A stretch of DNA of 64,000 bases from Paracentrotus lividus (lineage: Eukaryota; Echinodermata; Echinoidea; Camarodonta; Echinidae). The stretch covers positions 1,584,415 to 1,648,414 of the forward strand of contig CALNVZ010000174.1 of the NCBI GenBank assembly GCA_940671915.1, read 5' to 3'. The position numbers were made by a program, and so were the translations under genes. Positions 35,331 to 48,607 of this stretch are shown piece by piece; positions within the stretch are counted from its first letter, which is position 1, and each line of letters begins with the position of its first letter. The notes beneath the pieces were generated by a model. The model saw only the letters and a list, made by a program, of their open reading frames with translations, had not been told where the DNA came from and ran no database searches.

Positions 35331-38300
35331 CGAATCAAGCAACATCATACACGAAATTAAAATCAATATACAAGACAATAGGTTACAAAAACCTATAATG
35401 TCAATGTAGCCAGTATCGATACACTTAAATGCAGGCGGTCATTAAGCAGCGTCGTATGGCTACGGGGACACGTCGCATGCACAGATTAGCCTGCGTATCT
35501 GCATTCACAGTTGGCATTGCTAGCCGTCTGCATATTCCTGCTGTTTCTGTATTGTAAGGAATATGTGTTTGATAACTATCGCGTCCAATACATACTGTCG
35601 ATAACATTGCACGTGCCCCTGACAGGTACGTGCGACGCTGAAATTTTCTACGATAATCCGTCGTCAGGTGCCCAAGTTTGCCACGTCAAATGTACGATCG
35701 AGTTATGAACGCACGCAACAATTAGAGTAACATTGGGCAGTCTAATGGGCAGGATTCGAAAGGTAAAAAAAGTAATTCGCCTTTTACTATAATTAGTGAA
35801 GCCATGTAATTAAAGCGTTATAGAAAATACTAAATTCTAGGGTTTTTTCTAATCATCTGAATGCGCACATGCAACATTTGTCAAATGAGAACGGGAAAAG
35901 ACGGATTCGAGAACATAGAATTTGAGACATAATTGTTGAGACGGGTGTTAAAACTAATTTGAAAACATAGTGGTAGGAGACGTCAACAAGACCGAATCTG
36001 AACGATCGTCACTGAAGCTGGAGTTTATCCGCGACGATCTAGAAACAAAAAATAAGAACATGTTTTATTCACAATGAATGTATTTTCGTCGCTGCATTGC
36101 TATAGGAAGAGACGTCTCAGAGGACGGTACTCCGACTATATTAATCCGTCACAGACAAAAAACAAACAAAACATATATCTGAGACTGGATCCCTGGGAGA
36201 TCGCCCGGAGAACGTCAGCACGGATCTATCCAGCGAACTCACCAGGCGTCTCAGAATACATCGTCCGCCGGCAAGTGAGGTTACACCTTAAACCACTCCT
36301 TAGTGGTAATAGGTCAATCTGTGGTCAGAGACAGGGGAGATTTGGGAGGGCTAGTTATTGGGGGACGGGTTAGTTGTAACGGTATTGATTAACTTAAGTC
36401 GAGGTGAGAAGCAGCTAATGTACGTATACTATCGATCAGGATGAGGTTATTTCCTATAAGGCGAATAAGATCTCATTAAATAGCCACGAGAGAAAGCATC
36501 GGATATGACGAATAAGCACTTGTAGAACAGCCAACTGAACAAACATTAGATAGTGTCTATACTGTGGATCCGAACGAGTATATGTCGGAAAGGGGCATAT
36601 CTTTGTGGTGACAAGGGGCATTCTCGATGTAAGGAGCGCGATGCGGACCGAGAGATGACTGTCGGGTTGGCATCGGCGGAGGATTCGCTGTGGTCGGTAG
36701 TGACGTACTTTCTTGGCGACGGTGTGGACAAATGGGATGAGGCCGTGGAGGATAGGCGGCTGATGACGCTACCTGGTGTAGCGGAGGTGGGGATGGTAGG
36801 ACAACGTGTGTTTACGTGTGTGGCAACGGTGTGGGGTGTCATCAGCGGGGTGGGGAGACCGCGGGTGAGTCGAGAGTAGGTTGAAGTGGCGCCTTGACTG
36901 GCTTAGGTTCTGTTCAGTAGCACATGGTGGGGCGGGATTGCTGGCCAGTGGAGGTTTGGGGATGGTCTGTGGCCATAGAGTATGGGTGGTAGTTGTTGTA
37001 CGGGTGGATGTGCTGGCAGTAGGGAGTTTGGTCACTAACTATGGCCGCGCGTTCGGTTGTGGTATCCACGAGTGTGCTGTGGTACCCCTAGGGCGTAGGG
37101 CGTTTTGTAGGGTGCCACGTAGGTATTCCAATTTGTAATACTAAGGCCGTTTGGTCCTACAATCCAAAATTGGGTCTAAAGGCCCGTTTAGGTCCCCACA
37201 ACCACTGGAATTGCCCATAGCCCCTACTAATGCCATGCCTTTTGTTTTCTTAAGCATAAATTTGGTCCTTCTAAATGGGAAACTCTATTTCATTGTATCT
37301 GGTATACGGCCCCTACAACCAATCAAAAAAATACCAATATATTGGTGCGTCGTCTCGTATTCTTTGGTCGTGGACACCGTTATAGATCTACGGGCGATAG
37401 TCTAAGTCGACCCGTCACTCCCTCACCGCCTGATTAGTATTGACTCCATCATATACAATAGGTGACCTTCTTGGGGGTGGTAGGGGATGGGTGTTGGAGT
37501 AAATAGTTGTCAATTTTGACCGATGGATGAAGGAAAAGATCAACACTAAAAACAATGTTTCTCGTTTTGACGTTGTGTGTGCACTGCGCTTTACATGTAA
37601 TCGATTGAGCTAGACATATTTTGCCTTGACGGTTCGTGTTTGCTCCGCCCCTTATTATCCGTTATAAGACCAGGCTGAATGAACGTTCGGAGGAAGATAC
37701 CCCAAGGGTATGGCAACCTTCTGCCAAGTTGATGTCTACGTCCAAGACCCATGAGCTCTAGGTCAACGTTCTCTACTAGCTTTGCGACTTCTGCCGCCCC
37801 TTGTGCAAAGGTTCTGACACTAATGCATAACGTCCTAGAATGTGTAGTCTTATAATTCAGGTTCCATATTGAACAAGACACCCTTTCTATTCAACTACTC
37901 AATTGAATCCTCACACCATGAATAAATTATTTTGCCAAGTATTCAAAACCTCCATTATCCTCTTTTCGCCCCCTACAAAGCATTGGTAGATCCAATAGCA
38001 ATAAAATTGTGGGTTAATTTGTTTATGCACCGTTTGCATTAATAGTTATTCTTCAAAGAGGTATATCTTTAAGACTAGCTATTTCTAACCAGGTATGAGA
38101 GAGTGTTGCTCAGTTCCGACTCGTTCGCTTTAATCAGCCGTTTATCGGGTTAATCGATAAAAACGTCGCCGCCCCCTTCCTGTACTATGACATTTTGAAG
38201 GATGCAAAATTATCTGCTGTTATTAGAGGTAAAAACCAACTGTAATATAACAGAACATGCACGTAACATTGCTGATGGGGGCGGTCGTGCGGGCCGGGGG

Positions 38301-39276
38301 GGGTCTCGGTCGTCCTGCCCGAATTAACATTAACAAACTTGAGTAACAGAAGTAAAAGCGAATAAAATACATTTTTATACACGGACGGACAAGTGACCCC
38401 ACAGTCCCAGAGCTACGAGTTGCTGATATGTATGACATGTGAAGGCCCGATAAGTGACTCCGTGGCCTGGTGGAAAACGGTAAGTTTGCCACCGAAGCTC
38501 CCCGCACAGCTCGTCTCACTCCACGCCCCACCTTCACGAAGCCCCATTCTTAAATAAAATTGACCTGTTTATCTGAATCCATATCATTCTTAGTTTGTCA
38601 ACGTTTAAGGGATCGGAGGAGAGCGAGGGCAGCTATCGACTCATAACGCAGACACTCGCAACGCGGGCCATAGACATTTTGTATTTTGCAGCAAGTGTTT
38701 TCACTTTGTTTTCTGAGTTGATATGGCGAGCACTACGCTGTCTGTTTTCCCAACGAATCTAAGTTACTGAAGCATCTTACCTACGAAAAGACTATGATAA
38801 AATTGTTTTCAAATTTATTAATTATTCATGTCCATAGACTATTTTGCTCGAACGGATCAATTCTGACAATACCATGTTACACAGGGAAGTGTGTTTCTAT
38901 AGTGGCGAGTTTTTTGTACGCTATATAGTATAATGCGCTGCAGTTATCCTCAAATCGTCGCTCCCGCCGCTGTCTAGGCGCGGGTTTTTGTTGAACATTA
39001 ATAGTAAGAGGCCGTTATAATTTTCCAGTGCGCGCCGCTCAGCTGTATTTCGTCATGGGACATGTATATGTTGGTTGCGTTGTTCCCCTCCTCAAAATAA
39101 ATGGGAACGCGTCTTATGGTTAAGATTTATAATGTAGTAGTGGTTAGATTTACATTGTGCATCGTGGAGTAGAAGTGTGATGGGGGAACGATTCATATTA
39201 AAATGAGTTTTGTCCTGCCCCTCCAAATTTGAAGAAATCTTGATTCACACAGTGTGTAGTGTGAATCAATTATTTG

Positions 39277-39880
39277 GTTGTAGACCAACCTGGGTGAGTG
39301 GACCAATTGGTATGTAAGAACAACTGGTGAGTGGGACCATTGACTGTAGATCCAAACTTGGTTAGTGGACCGAATTGGTATGTAGAAAGCCACTGGTTGA
39401 GTGCGACCAATTGATGTAGACCACACCGGGTGTAGAGTGGACAATTGGATTGTGTTAAGCGCAAGCTGGGTGAGTGGACCAATTGATGCTAGACCAATCG
39501 GGTGAAGTGGCACGAATTTGGATGTAGACAAAGTGTGTGTAAGTGGGACCATGTCGGGAGAGTAGAGGTGACCGAACGTGGTAGAGTGGGACTCTAATGG
39601 GGATGTAGAATGCTACGAGTGCAGTGGACGCAAATTTAGATGTCAGAACCAACTGGTGAGTGGGCCAATTGGATGTAGACCAACCGGTGGATGGACCGCA
39701 ATTGGATGTGACCAGGACTGGTGAGTGGGTCAATTGGATGTAAGACCAAACTGGGTCCGAGTGCGATCCGAGTTGGTGGGTAGACCAATGGTTGTGGACG
39801 ATTTAGGGTTTAGAATGTAAGTGGAGGTAGAACGTATTGGCTAGTGGAACCTAAATATACTGTTGTAGAACCCAATAGTG
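39277..39880. repeat. Ragged ~32-bp tandem repeat
   Basis: Unit close to GTAGACCAACTGGGTG AGTGGACCAATTGGAT, repeated about eighteen times with frequent single-base gains and losses, as in uncorrected long reads. Confidence 0.75.
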
Positions 39881-42800
39881 TTTTACCTTGAACTTTAGCT
39901 CTGTCAGCAACTTTGATCTTTTTATTGCTCTGAACTCTTCTTAACTTTTCTTCTCTTTTTTAAGAGTCGCTGACGAATCGTTAAACACCATCCCTTTAAG
40001 ATAGATATTAATTGTCGTTGTCCAGCGCCTGGAATAATTGAATCCAACGAGTAACAACATGAGAAAGCTGAAAGAATTCGATGCATTAGTTGAGAGAAGT
40101 GAGTTCTATTAGTAAACATTGACGTGAATGAATCAAAGATTGGAAGCGTACATGCGCCGGTTAAAGACAAAAGGGCAAACGAACAACAACCAACGTTGAA
40201 AATATGTTCAAGAATTGACGATGACCGTGCGCCGTAAAACCAACCAAACAACAACAACAACAACTAAAATGGGGAAAGTAGTTTGCCTGAGTGCAAATAA
40301 TACGATAATATCCAACAAGCTTTATAAGAGAAACTTGAAGCCAAAGAAAACACAATCTTATAGCTTGTTATTTCATGTAGGGTACAATTGAGGTAATATG
40401 GGCCCCTGAGCTCTATTTTGCCTAATTTGCAGATAAACTTACGCAAAGTGAAACACAACAGGTCTTAATCTTTGGTTTAATGATGAATCTAATAAGCAAG
40501 ACTAGCGCTTTTACTTATGCGTGTTTTTAATACGTGAAGAAACAATTATCAATCAAACCCCACTGTTGCAATATTCCAAAATGGTTGACGTCATTACGCA
40601 AAGTGCTCATGATTACCTATTGCATGTTGAGGTATGTGTGGCACAATGTGTAATTTAATGTCATGGTTTAAAAAACTGACAAGATGAATCTACCGAGATG
40701 TCTGAGAATTATGCATCTAAAATGTTTTAGACATGGCAGATTAAGCTTTGAAGATATAGCTATTTGATCACTTATTAAGAGACCGCACTATGAGTAGATC
40801 CTTTGGAATAGTGTATTTCATTGTTATGTATAATGTTTGCTTTAGATTATGTTGTTACTTTTTTTTAATATTATGCAAATTATGTATGTATTCATTAAAC
40901 ACCGAGTCTATGATATAGGCCTACAATGCAAGTGTATTTAAGTGTTAAAGTTATGGAGATACTGTGAATATAACCGCGTCCAGAAAATTCGGAGAAGGCA
41001 AGAGAAGTTGATGCGGCTCAAGTCCAATGTGGACTAAGTAGCCGGCAGGAATCATGTTTCCGCATTTGGATTGTCCCCATATATGTAGCCCTAGACTGAA
41101 TGTTTGCTGTGTTCAAGGCAATCGGCTAGTTGTTCGAAGTGCCTTACATGTTTGGCACCAGCCTTCACTTACGAAGACAAAATATGGCCTGTTTACACGC
41201 TTAGTAGTGACTCGAATGAAACTCATAAGCTACTAAATACTACAAAACAATTGTAGGTATCGCCCCTTAAAACTAACTGGTTCGCACGAATTCAATTGCA
41301 CTGTGTGCAAATAGTGCAAGATTGTATAAGAGGTGGCAAGGGATAAAAAAGATGGCCGTTAAATTTAGCGTGCTACCTTGTGGGTTTTAGCAGGAATGTG
41401 TTGCTCAGGAGAAATTGTCGGCAGTCAAGGATGCTCTTCATCGACGATCATAACTTTGTCGTTATGCAGTTGGCAATATGAACTAAACATTTACTGGTGC
41501 TCACGACCGGTCACCGGTCAACCGGTTCGGACGGTCAGAACGACATCATTTGCTTCAGGTGGGCCCATAAATTCCTGCTGGCCATATGGTAAGCCTTGCA
41601 TGTACCCTAATTGGTTAAATTTCAGGATAGCCTTATGTAATTGGGCATTATTAACAATATGCATCGGTTTCATCAATGCAGGGAAAGTAGTACGATGTAT
41701 CTTATTTTGTACATTTTATCTGCACATAGTCTCTAGATATTAAAATTGAGCAAGTTCTGAATGATGTTATTGTATCACCTATTTCTTTTGTAATGGTAGG
41801 CCTACTGAAATATAACAATTAGGGCCTATTTCCTTTTGCTCCAAGAATATTTCAAGTAATGCTCGATGGTTCATTATGCTGTACAAAAAGTCAAACATAA
41901 CCCAGGGAAATTATCTGATTTTTTGAACAACATCAGTTACCTAGGAAAAAATAATATTGAGAGATCTTCCATAATTTAACAAATACGACAAAAGAAATAG
42001 TGGGTTCATTGTACAATCACCAATCTTGCGCTCATTATGAATGGTTGCATGAGACTACCTGCACGAGAACTGACTTTTACATCGAAGAATAATGCAAAAC
42101 TAAAAACAAAAATAATAACTGTTGTCACTTTTCATCTGTATTTTTGCAGTGTGGTACCTCCTGTTATCATTTATTGTGCATTTCACACCATCTGAATTGT
42201 CGCGACCCTCACCTTCCAAGCATTAAATAGACTTCAGATTAAAGTTTAAAAACAGAAAGACAGAGATTAATTTGACTGCGAACTAACTTCAAAGTTTAAA
42301 CTCCAGTTAAAAAGACGAAAGGAGAGAAGAACCAGTAATACCTAGTAGGTTTTTTTCAAGAGACACAACCATGATGACACACGCCCCTTCGGTTCAACCA
42401 GAAGAGTCTAAACATGGGGAATCCCCTTAGAAAGCGAAGGAATCGCAACATGGACCCTAAATGACGTCCTCTGCAATTTGATTTGGCACATGTCGTGCGC
42501 TGTCCGAGGACGAATTTTCGCCCAACTGCGCATTAACAATTAGCGGCGGAGAGAGCGAGCGAGGTATTCTCCTTCTTCGCTCGGCGTGATCTCTCCGTCG
42601 TACGACTCATCGCTCCCGTTGGTTTTCTAACTGTCCAAATCGTGTGTGTGGCAAATGCATGGAGGCTCAAGTAGCCTGCCATAGTTTCTACGCAGACCGA
42701 TATTTTTCTTATGGTTTTTCTTTTCGCGATGTGGCCCAGCTGATTCGTCAACACAAGCTACACATGACATGCTACGACAAAGAAGATGCCAGCTTTCCAT

Positions 42801-45800
42801 ACACAGTACACAATAAACCTGTACTAAATCGATGAAATTCGGAGCTCTCAACATCCGGTGCATACCGCTCCACATCAATCTGGGAATTTGCTTCAATATA
42901 TGCTGGCATATTTTTTTTAATAAGCATAGTCGCAGAAACATGGGCGATATTTCCTCTCCAAAATCGGAAAGCTTCTTATCTTTGCCGGATGTATGTTAAT
43001 GATTTTCGTCGGAGGTTTAAGCAACGTAAATGTTGTATATTTCCTTTGTTATTGTCATAGTCACCTGTTTTTTGATTCGGTCCACGATGAGGTGTATTTT
43101 TTCACCTCACCTTTCATGCAATAACTGTTATTTCTTTAACAGGTAATTTTCATTTATATTCATTTTTGTCCCCAAATCGTGTAATTCAATAATATTGTTC
43201 ATTTTACAGATCTTAATAGGCTAGACAACGCATGGACTAGAGTTAACGTGTACTTAATAAAAATAGAAGTGCAGATTGAATATTACTGTCCCACAACCCT
43301 ATAGCGTTGCCAATAATTAATATAGCATGTTATGATATTAATACTCTCCCGTTAAATATTTAGGAATTATAAATTTCATTTACTAACCGAATGATATCAT
43401 ATGGACTCTTGTTTGGATTAAACGATATTGTGTTTCCAGTTATATGCGCGGTATTAAATAATGATCTGGTCTGTACTATTAATTATTTTTTGGTCTTTAA
43501 TTTTATTTTTGTATCTATTTTTTGTAATTATGTTAATAAATTCTCCCGTTGATTATCCCGAACTGCGGGCTTGTCTGTCTGCGCACGTGCCGGCTATTCT
43601 AGTGCTCCCCAATGTGATACATAACTGGAATACCGTCACTTTAGACTCAGACAGACACCGTGTAATTATATATAGGCATGCATATGTTATCCGTCCAAGG
43701 GCATGTAGAAGCATCTAGGAATACTAGCTCAATCTCAGTATTACATGTTACAACCTATACTTCCACGTGATCTATCCCTTCGACTCGGTCCATGGAAGTG
43801 GGAGATTCACCAAAGATAAGTTGATTGGGATGAGTCATTGTCATAATTATCATATCCTATAAGTAACTGCAAACAGTAGACAGATGGAAAAAATACACAA
43901 AGGAACACATTTCCCTGAATGTGGTATCTAATATTATCAATACATGTATTTATACTGTAACGCACCATTTGCAATGTTAGTGGCTTTTGTGAATGGTCGA
44001 AAGGAGATTGGGTTCTTTGGAAAAAAAAAAAAGGTAAAAAAAAATGTTGCAGACATATCTAGAACCAAGATGCAACATGTCCAGAAAAACCTTGGTCCGA
44101 GGACAAACTGACTGAATTCACTTGTATAATGCGCAGATAATAAAATCTTAGATAAAACAGAACTTATATTAAATTCAGATCGTGTTTACTACGTTTTAAT
44201 ATTTTGCTATCCAAATGTACGGTAATCAAAGAAACCATGATACTAAGTAAGCAGTTGTACTAAGATATTATCGGTTTCTTCTATATTCGAAAATCAAATA
44301 ACCAGGGATGCCATTTGTTGCTGCTTGGTTTGCGATTATGATTGTGGCCGTAGCTTGTTCAGATGGAATGAGTTTTGCTGCAAAAAGGATTTAATAACTG
44401 ACAAATTCGTTTAAATACAGTAATACCTTGCATGTCAATGCTACTTCGTTTAAAATATCAGTTTTTTAATATTCTGAAATGTCAATGATAATACGCCTAA
44501 ATACTTTCGTGTTTCATTACCAAGAGGGATTTTGGAAATTGTCCTACGGCAGTTTTCCTTCCTTTTTAAAAAGACAATAGAAAGATATAATATTTCACGT
44601 GGTTTTTCACTATTTAGGACATTAGGCGTGGAATGTGTGGTTGAATTGATCTTGACCCTTCATGTCATAGTTTCTTTTCGGTTCAACCACTCTTGTTGTT
44701 TACTCTCTTTTACTAGCTTTTTGTTTGGAAGCATGCATTGTTGTTGACAATTAGTTTGTGCCTCCTTCACTCACATGGAGCATATTACTCTTATTCTCCA
44801 TGCAATGGAGCCTTCTCCTTGAACTGCCTATATTGTGGCTTGTTCTGTAAATGATAATCTTTTATATCGAAGATCGTAGGATGTCAATATCCATTGTGCT
44901 TCCTTACTAGCATCCATGCTTGTTCAGTTCATAAGAAATTATAATCAATCAAGTATTGAAACTTATAATAATTCCATATCATTTCAGTAGTTATTGGTTA
45001 GAATTAAGCCTATTCTCTCAGCTTCCCTTAAGTTATAGGCCCCTATCTGTCAAGAGACACACTATTAATGTGTTCCGGTCAAAGTGTTGAAATACGAATT
45101 GATTTGATTGTGAACTGTACCTTGTGGCCGTCATAGTGGTGTTGCTTGTCCCTATTACCGCCTAGCCACCTCGTAGTTGTCATGTGTTGATTGAAATTTC
45201 CAATGGAACCATATTTATCTTTCTTCCCGTTTATTTTCACTTTTCTTTCTTCTTTCTTTTTTTTTTCTATTTTTTTTTCTATTTTTTTTCGCCTAGTCCC
45301 TCGGAGTTCTTTTATTTTTCTCTCTTTCCCCCTGCATTTCTTTTGTCGCACCCCATTTTGTGCTTTTATACATGCACCTGCATTGTCCCACCCGTATTAG
45401 GCACCCTCTCGATCCGCACAAAGTAAAGATACAAGGGAGAAATTCAAAAGTCCTTTAGCTTCTAAACTCACAGAACTTGCGAGATGCAGCCAAATGATTT
45501 AGGTAGAAATTTCGACAAATTGCGAAATTTAAGAACTTCATTTTGTTTATTTTTATGACTCAACTGCATGGGAAGTAATTTTTACCTCCATAGTGTGAAA
45601 CCCTATGTCGAAATGGCTTGCAATATACCTGTGATGGGACTTTCACACTTGAACAAAGAGGTGAACAGCTGTAATGTCATTGTGTGGTGGGTCGGTTGTG
45701 CAAACTTATTTATTTTCTACCCCCATAAGTTCAGCCAGGGTAGTCTTTTCATGCAAACAACTCGACCAAAAAGGGTTTAATATTCATGCAGTAGTCTTTG

Positions 45801-45944
45801 GGAACAGACACGTAATAATAATTATAAATAGAACACGTTTTTACTTCTTCAATCTTCTAAAGAGGAATTCATAATATGACCGTGTACTTGAACCCGTAGA
45901 AATGGAATGGTGGTGTTGGCAAAAAAATGACGAACACCCAGAAG

Positions 45945-46085
45945 CAGGGGCCACAGAGCGTGTTGGAAGTAAAGGGGGCTGAACATGCAAATGATCACAG
46001 GTAGCAGGTAATTTTCGCGTTTTTGTACACGTTTACTGAAAAAGTTGGGGTTAAAGCCTCCCCCCCCCCCCCCCCCCCCCTCCAC
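45945..46085. repeat. Interspersed repeat, copy 2
   Basis: GGGGCCACAGAGCGTGTT, then TTGTACACGTTTACTG and a long C run. Same order as 25690-25860. Confidence 0.6.
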
Positions 46086-47376
46086 GAGTGGTAATTACTG
46101 TGTGTCTATCTCCATATTGTCATCAATTCTAGTTTGTTTCATTGCTTATTTTATTGCTGAAACTCAAAGAAGAAGAACAAATGCGATGGAACGGTTTTCG
46201 AATGAACAAGACAGGCGATAACAGTGTCTGCATCGTGAAACTATAGATCCACCGTCATGTTTATCAACTACACACTTGGACTTCTATTGTCAGGCCATTC
46301 CCTGCTTTGGTTGGGGTTGGGCTTGTGTCTGTTCTATAACGGTCACATATTGTTGTTGTTTTGCTATTTGAATACAATAATCTTCGTGGGGAGTTATCCT
46401 TTTGTCATTTCTCCCCCATTCATTTACCTGGTGAGGTGAGAATAGCTGTTTGTCGACATTTGGGTAAATAGAGGGTTACAAGTCCTTGCGACAAGACTAG
46501 ACATGTTCATTCATTGATCACAATAATAACTTGGGATGATGAATAAAGACCTAAATTGTATATTTCCCTATAATTATTTTAAAAGATGATTTAGAGCCCC
46601 CCTTTTATTATTTGACCTTACGTCATTCGAATATAGCTTACATATTTATTTTCAACACTATTTCCGAGAGTCTGCACTATCAAATTGGGACTTATTGCAT
46701 AAACGCTTTGCGAACGTTTTTACATGCGGACAAGGTTTCCACTATAATTTTTGAACGTTTCCCCATTACCCGGAAAGCTCCAAACGACTGAAGAAATGCT
46801 GTTAGGCTTCAGATGGTGCACAATAATTGTATCTAAAATGGTGTAGAAGGGTTAACATGTAGAAACTATCCGCGTTCCCGTTCTGAACTTGGCATTGGGA
46901 ACAACGATTGGGAACATGGATCTTATTATACGATGCATGGTGGGAGTTACCCCTCTCCTTTATGTTACCGTATGTCCCCTAATGACGTCATCAGACAACA
47001 TTCCCTCGGGTGCAATTAAGGGCACATAGTGTGACCTTAAAATGTAACATTTGCCATTTGCAGATCTCAAGTGTGAAGGCTTGCATTGACAAGATAATGT
47101 ACAAACCCTTTCATGTATTATTCACGGGAGAGCTTTTACAAATATTATAACCATATTTTGTATAGGTTCGAATTTTATATACAGTGTTCGAATTTCGCGA
47201 TTTCAGTTTCGTCTGGAGGTCAACGGTGCCTAACAGCAACTTTTGCATGTATTATGCGGCGGTCACAACTCGTAGGCTACATACAAGGCACGTGCAATCA
47301 ACGTAGCCTGCGTTGCATGCACAATGCACGCACAGGTCCTGGGTCAACTTCTGCGATTCCTGCGTTTCTGTAGTAA

Positions 47377-47476
47377 NNNNNNNNNNNNNNNNNNNNNNNN
47401 NNNNNNNNNNNNNNNNNNNNNNNNNNNNNNNNNNNNNNNNNNNNNNNNNNNNNNNNNNNNNNNNNNNNNNNNNNNN
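47377..47476. other. 100-N scaffold gap
   Basis: Exactly 100 N, 175 bp upstream of the first visible exon of the + strand Ig gene; missing 5' exons may be hidden here. Confidence 0.97.
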
Positions 47477-47651
47477 TAAGGCCCACCTCAAATGTCATCT
47501 CCATTAATTTATTGTGATTGAAATAAACGAACATATTGGTCAACGCGATAAAACGTTTATACCCAAAATGGTTACAGAAGAAACACATTGTTGAAAAGAT
47601 AAAGTTTTCATTAAATAACAGAATTACCTGTTTCTATTTCTTTTTGTATAG

Positions 47652-47963
47652 GCGTAACACATAAGCATCAAACTGCGATGATTGATCATGATGTCACATT
47701 GACATGCAACGGAACTAAATCAAATCACACAATAACCAAAATATTATGGACAAGATCGAATAGCAATCTGGCTCTGTTCGTATGTGAAAATGATCAAGAT
47801 TGTAAAGAAAATAATTCACTACACTCTTTAGGACAAAGAGAGGATCATTTCATCAGTACTTTGACTATAAAAAACGTCACATTGGATCAGGAAAATGAAT
47901 ACGTTCTTACAATGACTAGTAGACGTGACCTAATATTATGTACAGTCAACCTAACAGTAATCG
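47652..47963 (+). CDS. Ig receptor unit 2: first visible Ig exon
   Basis: 312 nt, phase 1 to 1, acceptor TTTTTGTATAG and donor ATCG|GTATAA. DVTLTCNGT and KILWT are the B-strand Cys and C-strand Trp; STLTIKNVTLDQENEY precedes the F strand. Five N-x-S/T sites are visible. A single exon for one Ig domain in phase 1 is the usual arrangement of such receptors. Confidence 0.82.
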
Positions 47964-48564
47964 GTATAAAAATAATTCCGGATAAGATGTTAACATACTC
48001 ATTGATTGCTTTTTCTTAATAGTTTACTAAAACACCAAAATTTATCAATTACAGTTTCCTAAAACTCCCAACTCTATCATTAGTTTTATTTTAACAATTT
48101 CTCTTTTATCAATAGTTGATAGATTAAAAGTTAGCTAAATCTGGAAATGATATAAAATCACTAATAATAATAATATGAACAGTGTTCTAGTATAAAATTC
48201 AGAGTAACATACGATATACGCCAGACGGAATGTAAATTCGAGTAGAGTACAAGGTTGGTCATGAATATGGATGTGTATCATAATTCTAACATTATGGCAT
48301 ATACTTAGGGATACGAGTATAATTTGTACAGAGAAGATAGAGTGATATATAATTTTCCTGCCCAGAGGTTATAGCCATGACGGTCATTTTCCATAATAAC
48401 ATGTGAATTGTGACCGAACCTTTGAGACATAGGTTAAACAGTCAATAGGGCGTACTTTGTGGTTTCTGAATGGGTGCCTATACCTATGACCCAATTAAGA
48501 GAGACTCGTCAACAGGGAACAATAAGTCATGTATATATTTGTACTTTCAGATTTTTTTGTGTGT

Positions 48565-48607
<43 letters not shown>

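Larger units (their letters stand above)
34613..47376. other. Contig between two 100-N gaps, no gene recognised
   Basis: No domain, splice-consistent exon, RNA gene or homology to units 1 or 2 was seen. Repeats are ragged with frequent indels, and composition swings (G-rich 36550-37140). A relic CGDKGH at about 36623 recalls half of a zinc knuckle but has no support around it. This may be unpolished or misplaced sequence. Confidence 0.5.

Noticed and set aside
36553..36879. 108-residue open frame with CGDKGH
   Set aside because: Lies in G-rich, low-stop sequence of the doubtful contig; only half a zinc-knuckle pattern and no other retroelement motif.
41378..41743. 121-residue open frame
   Set aside because: No domain, no splice or start context, odd Cys/Trp-rich composition; consistent with chance.
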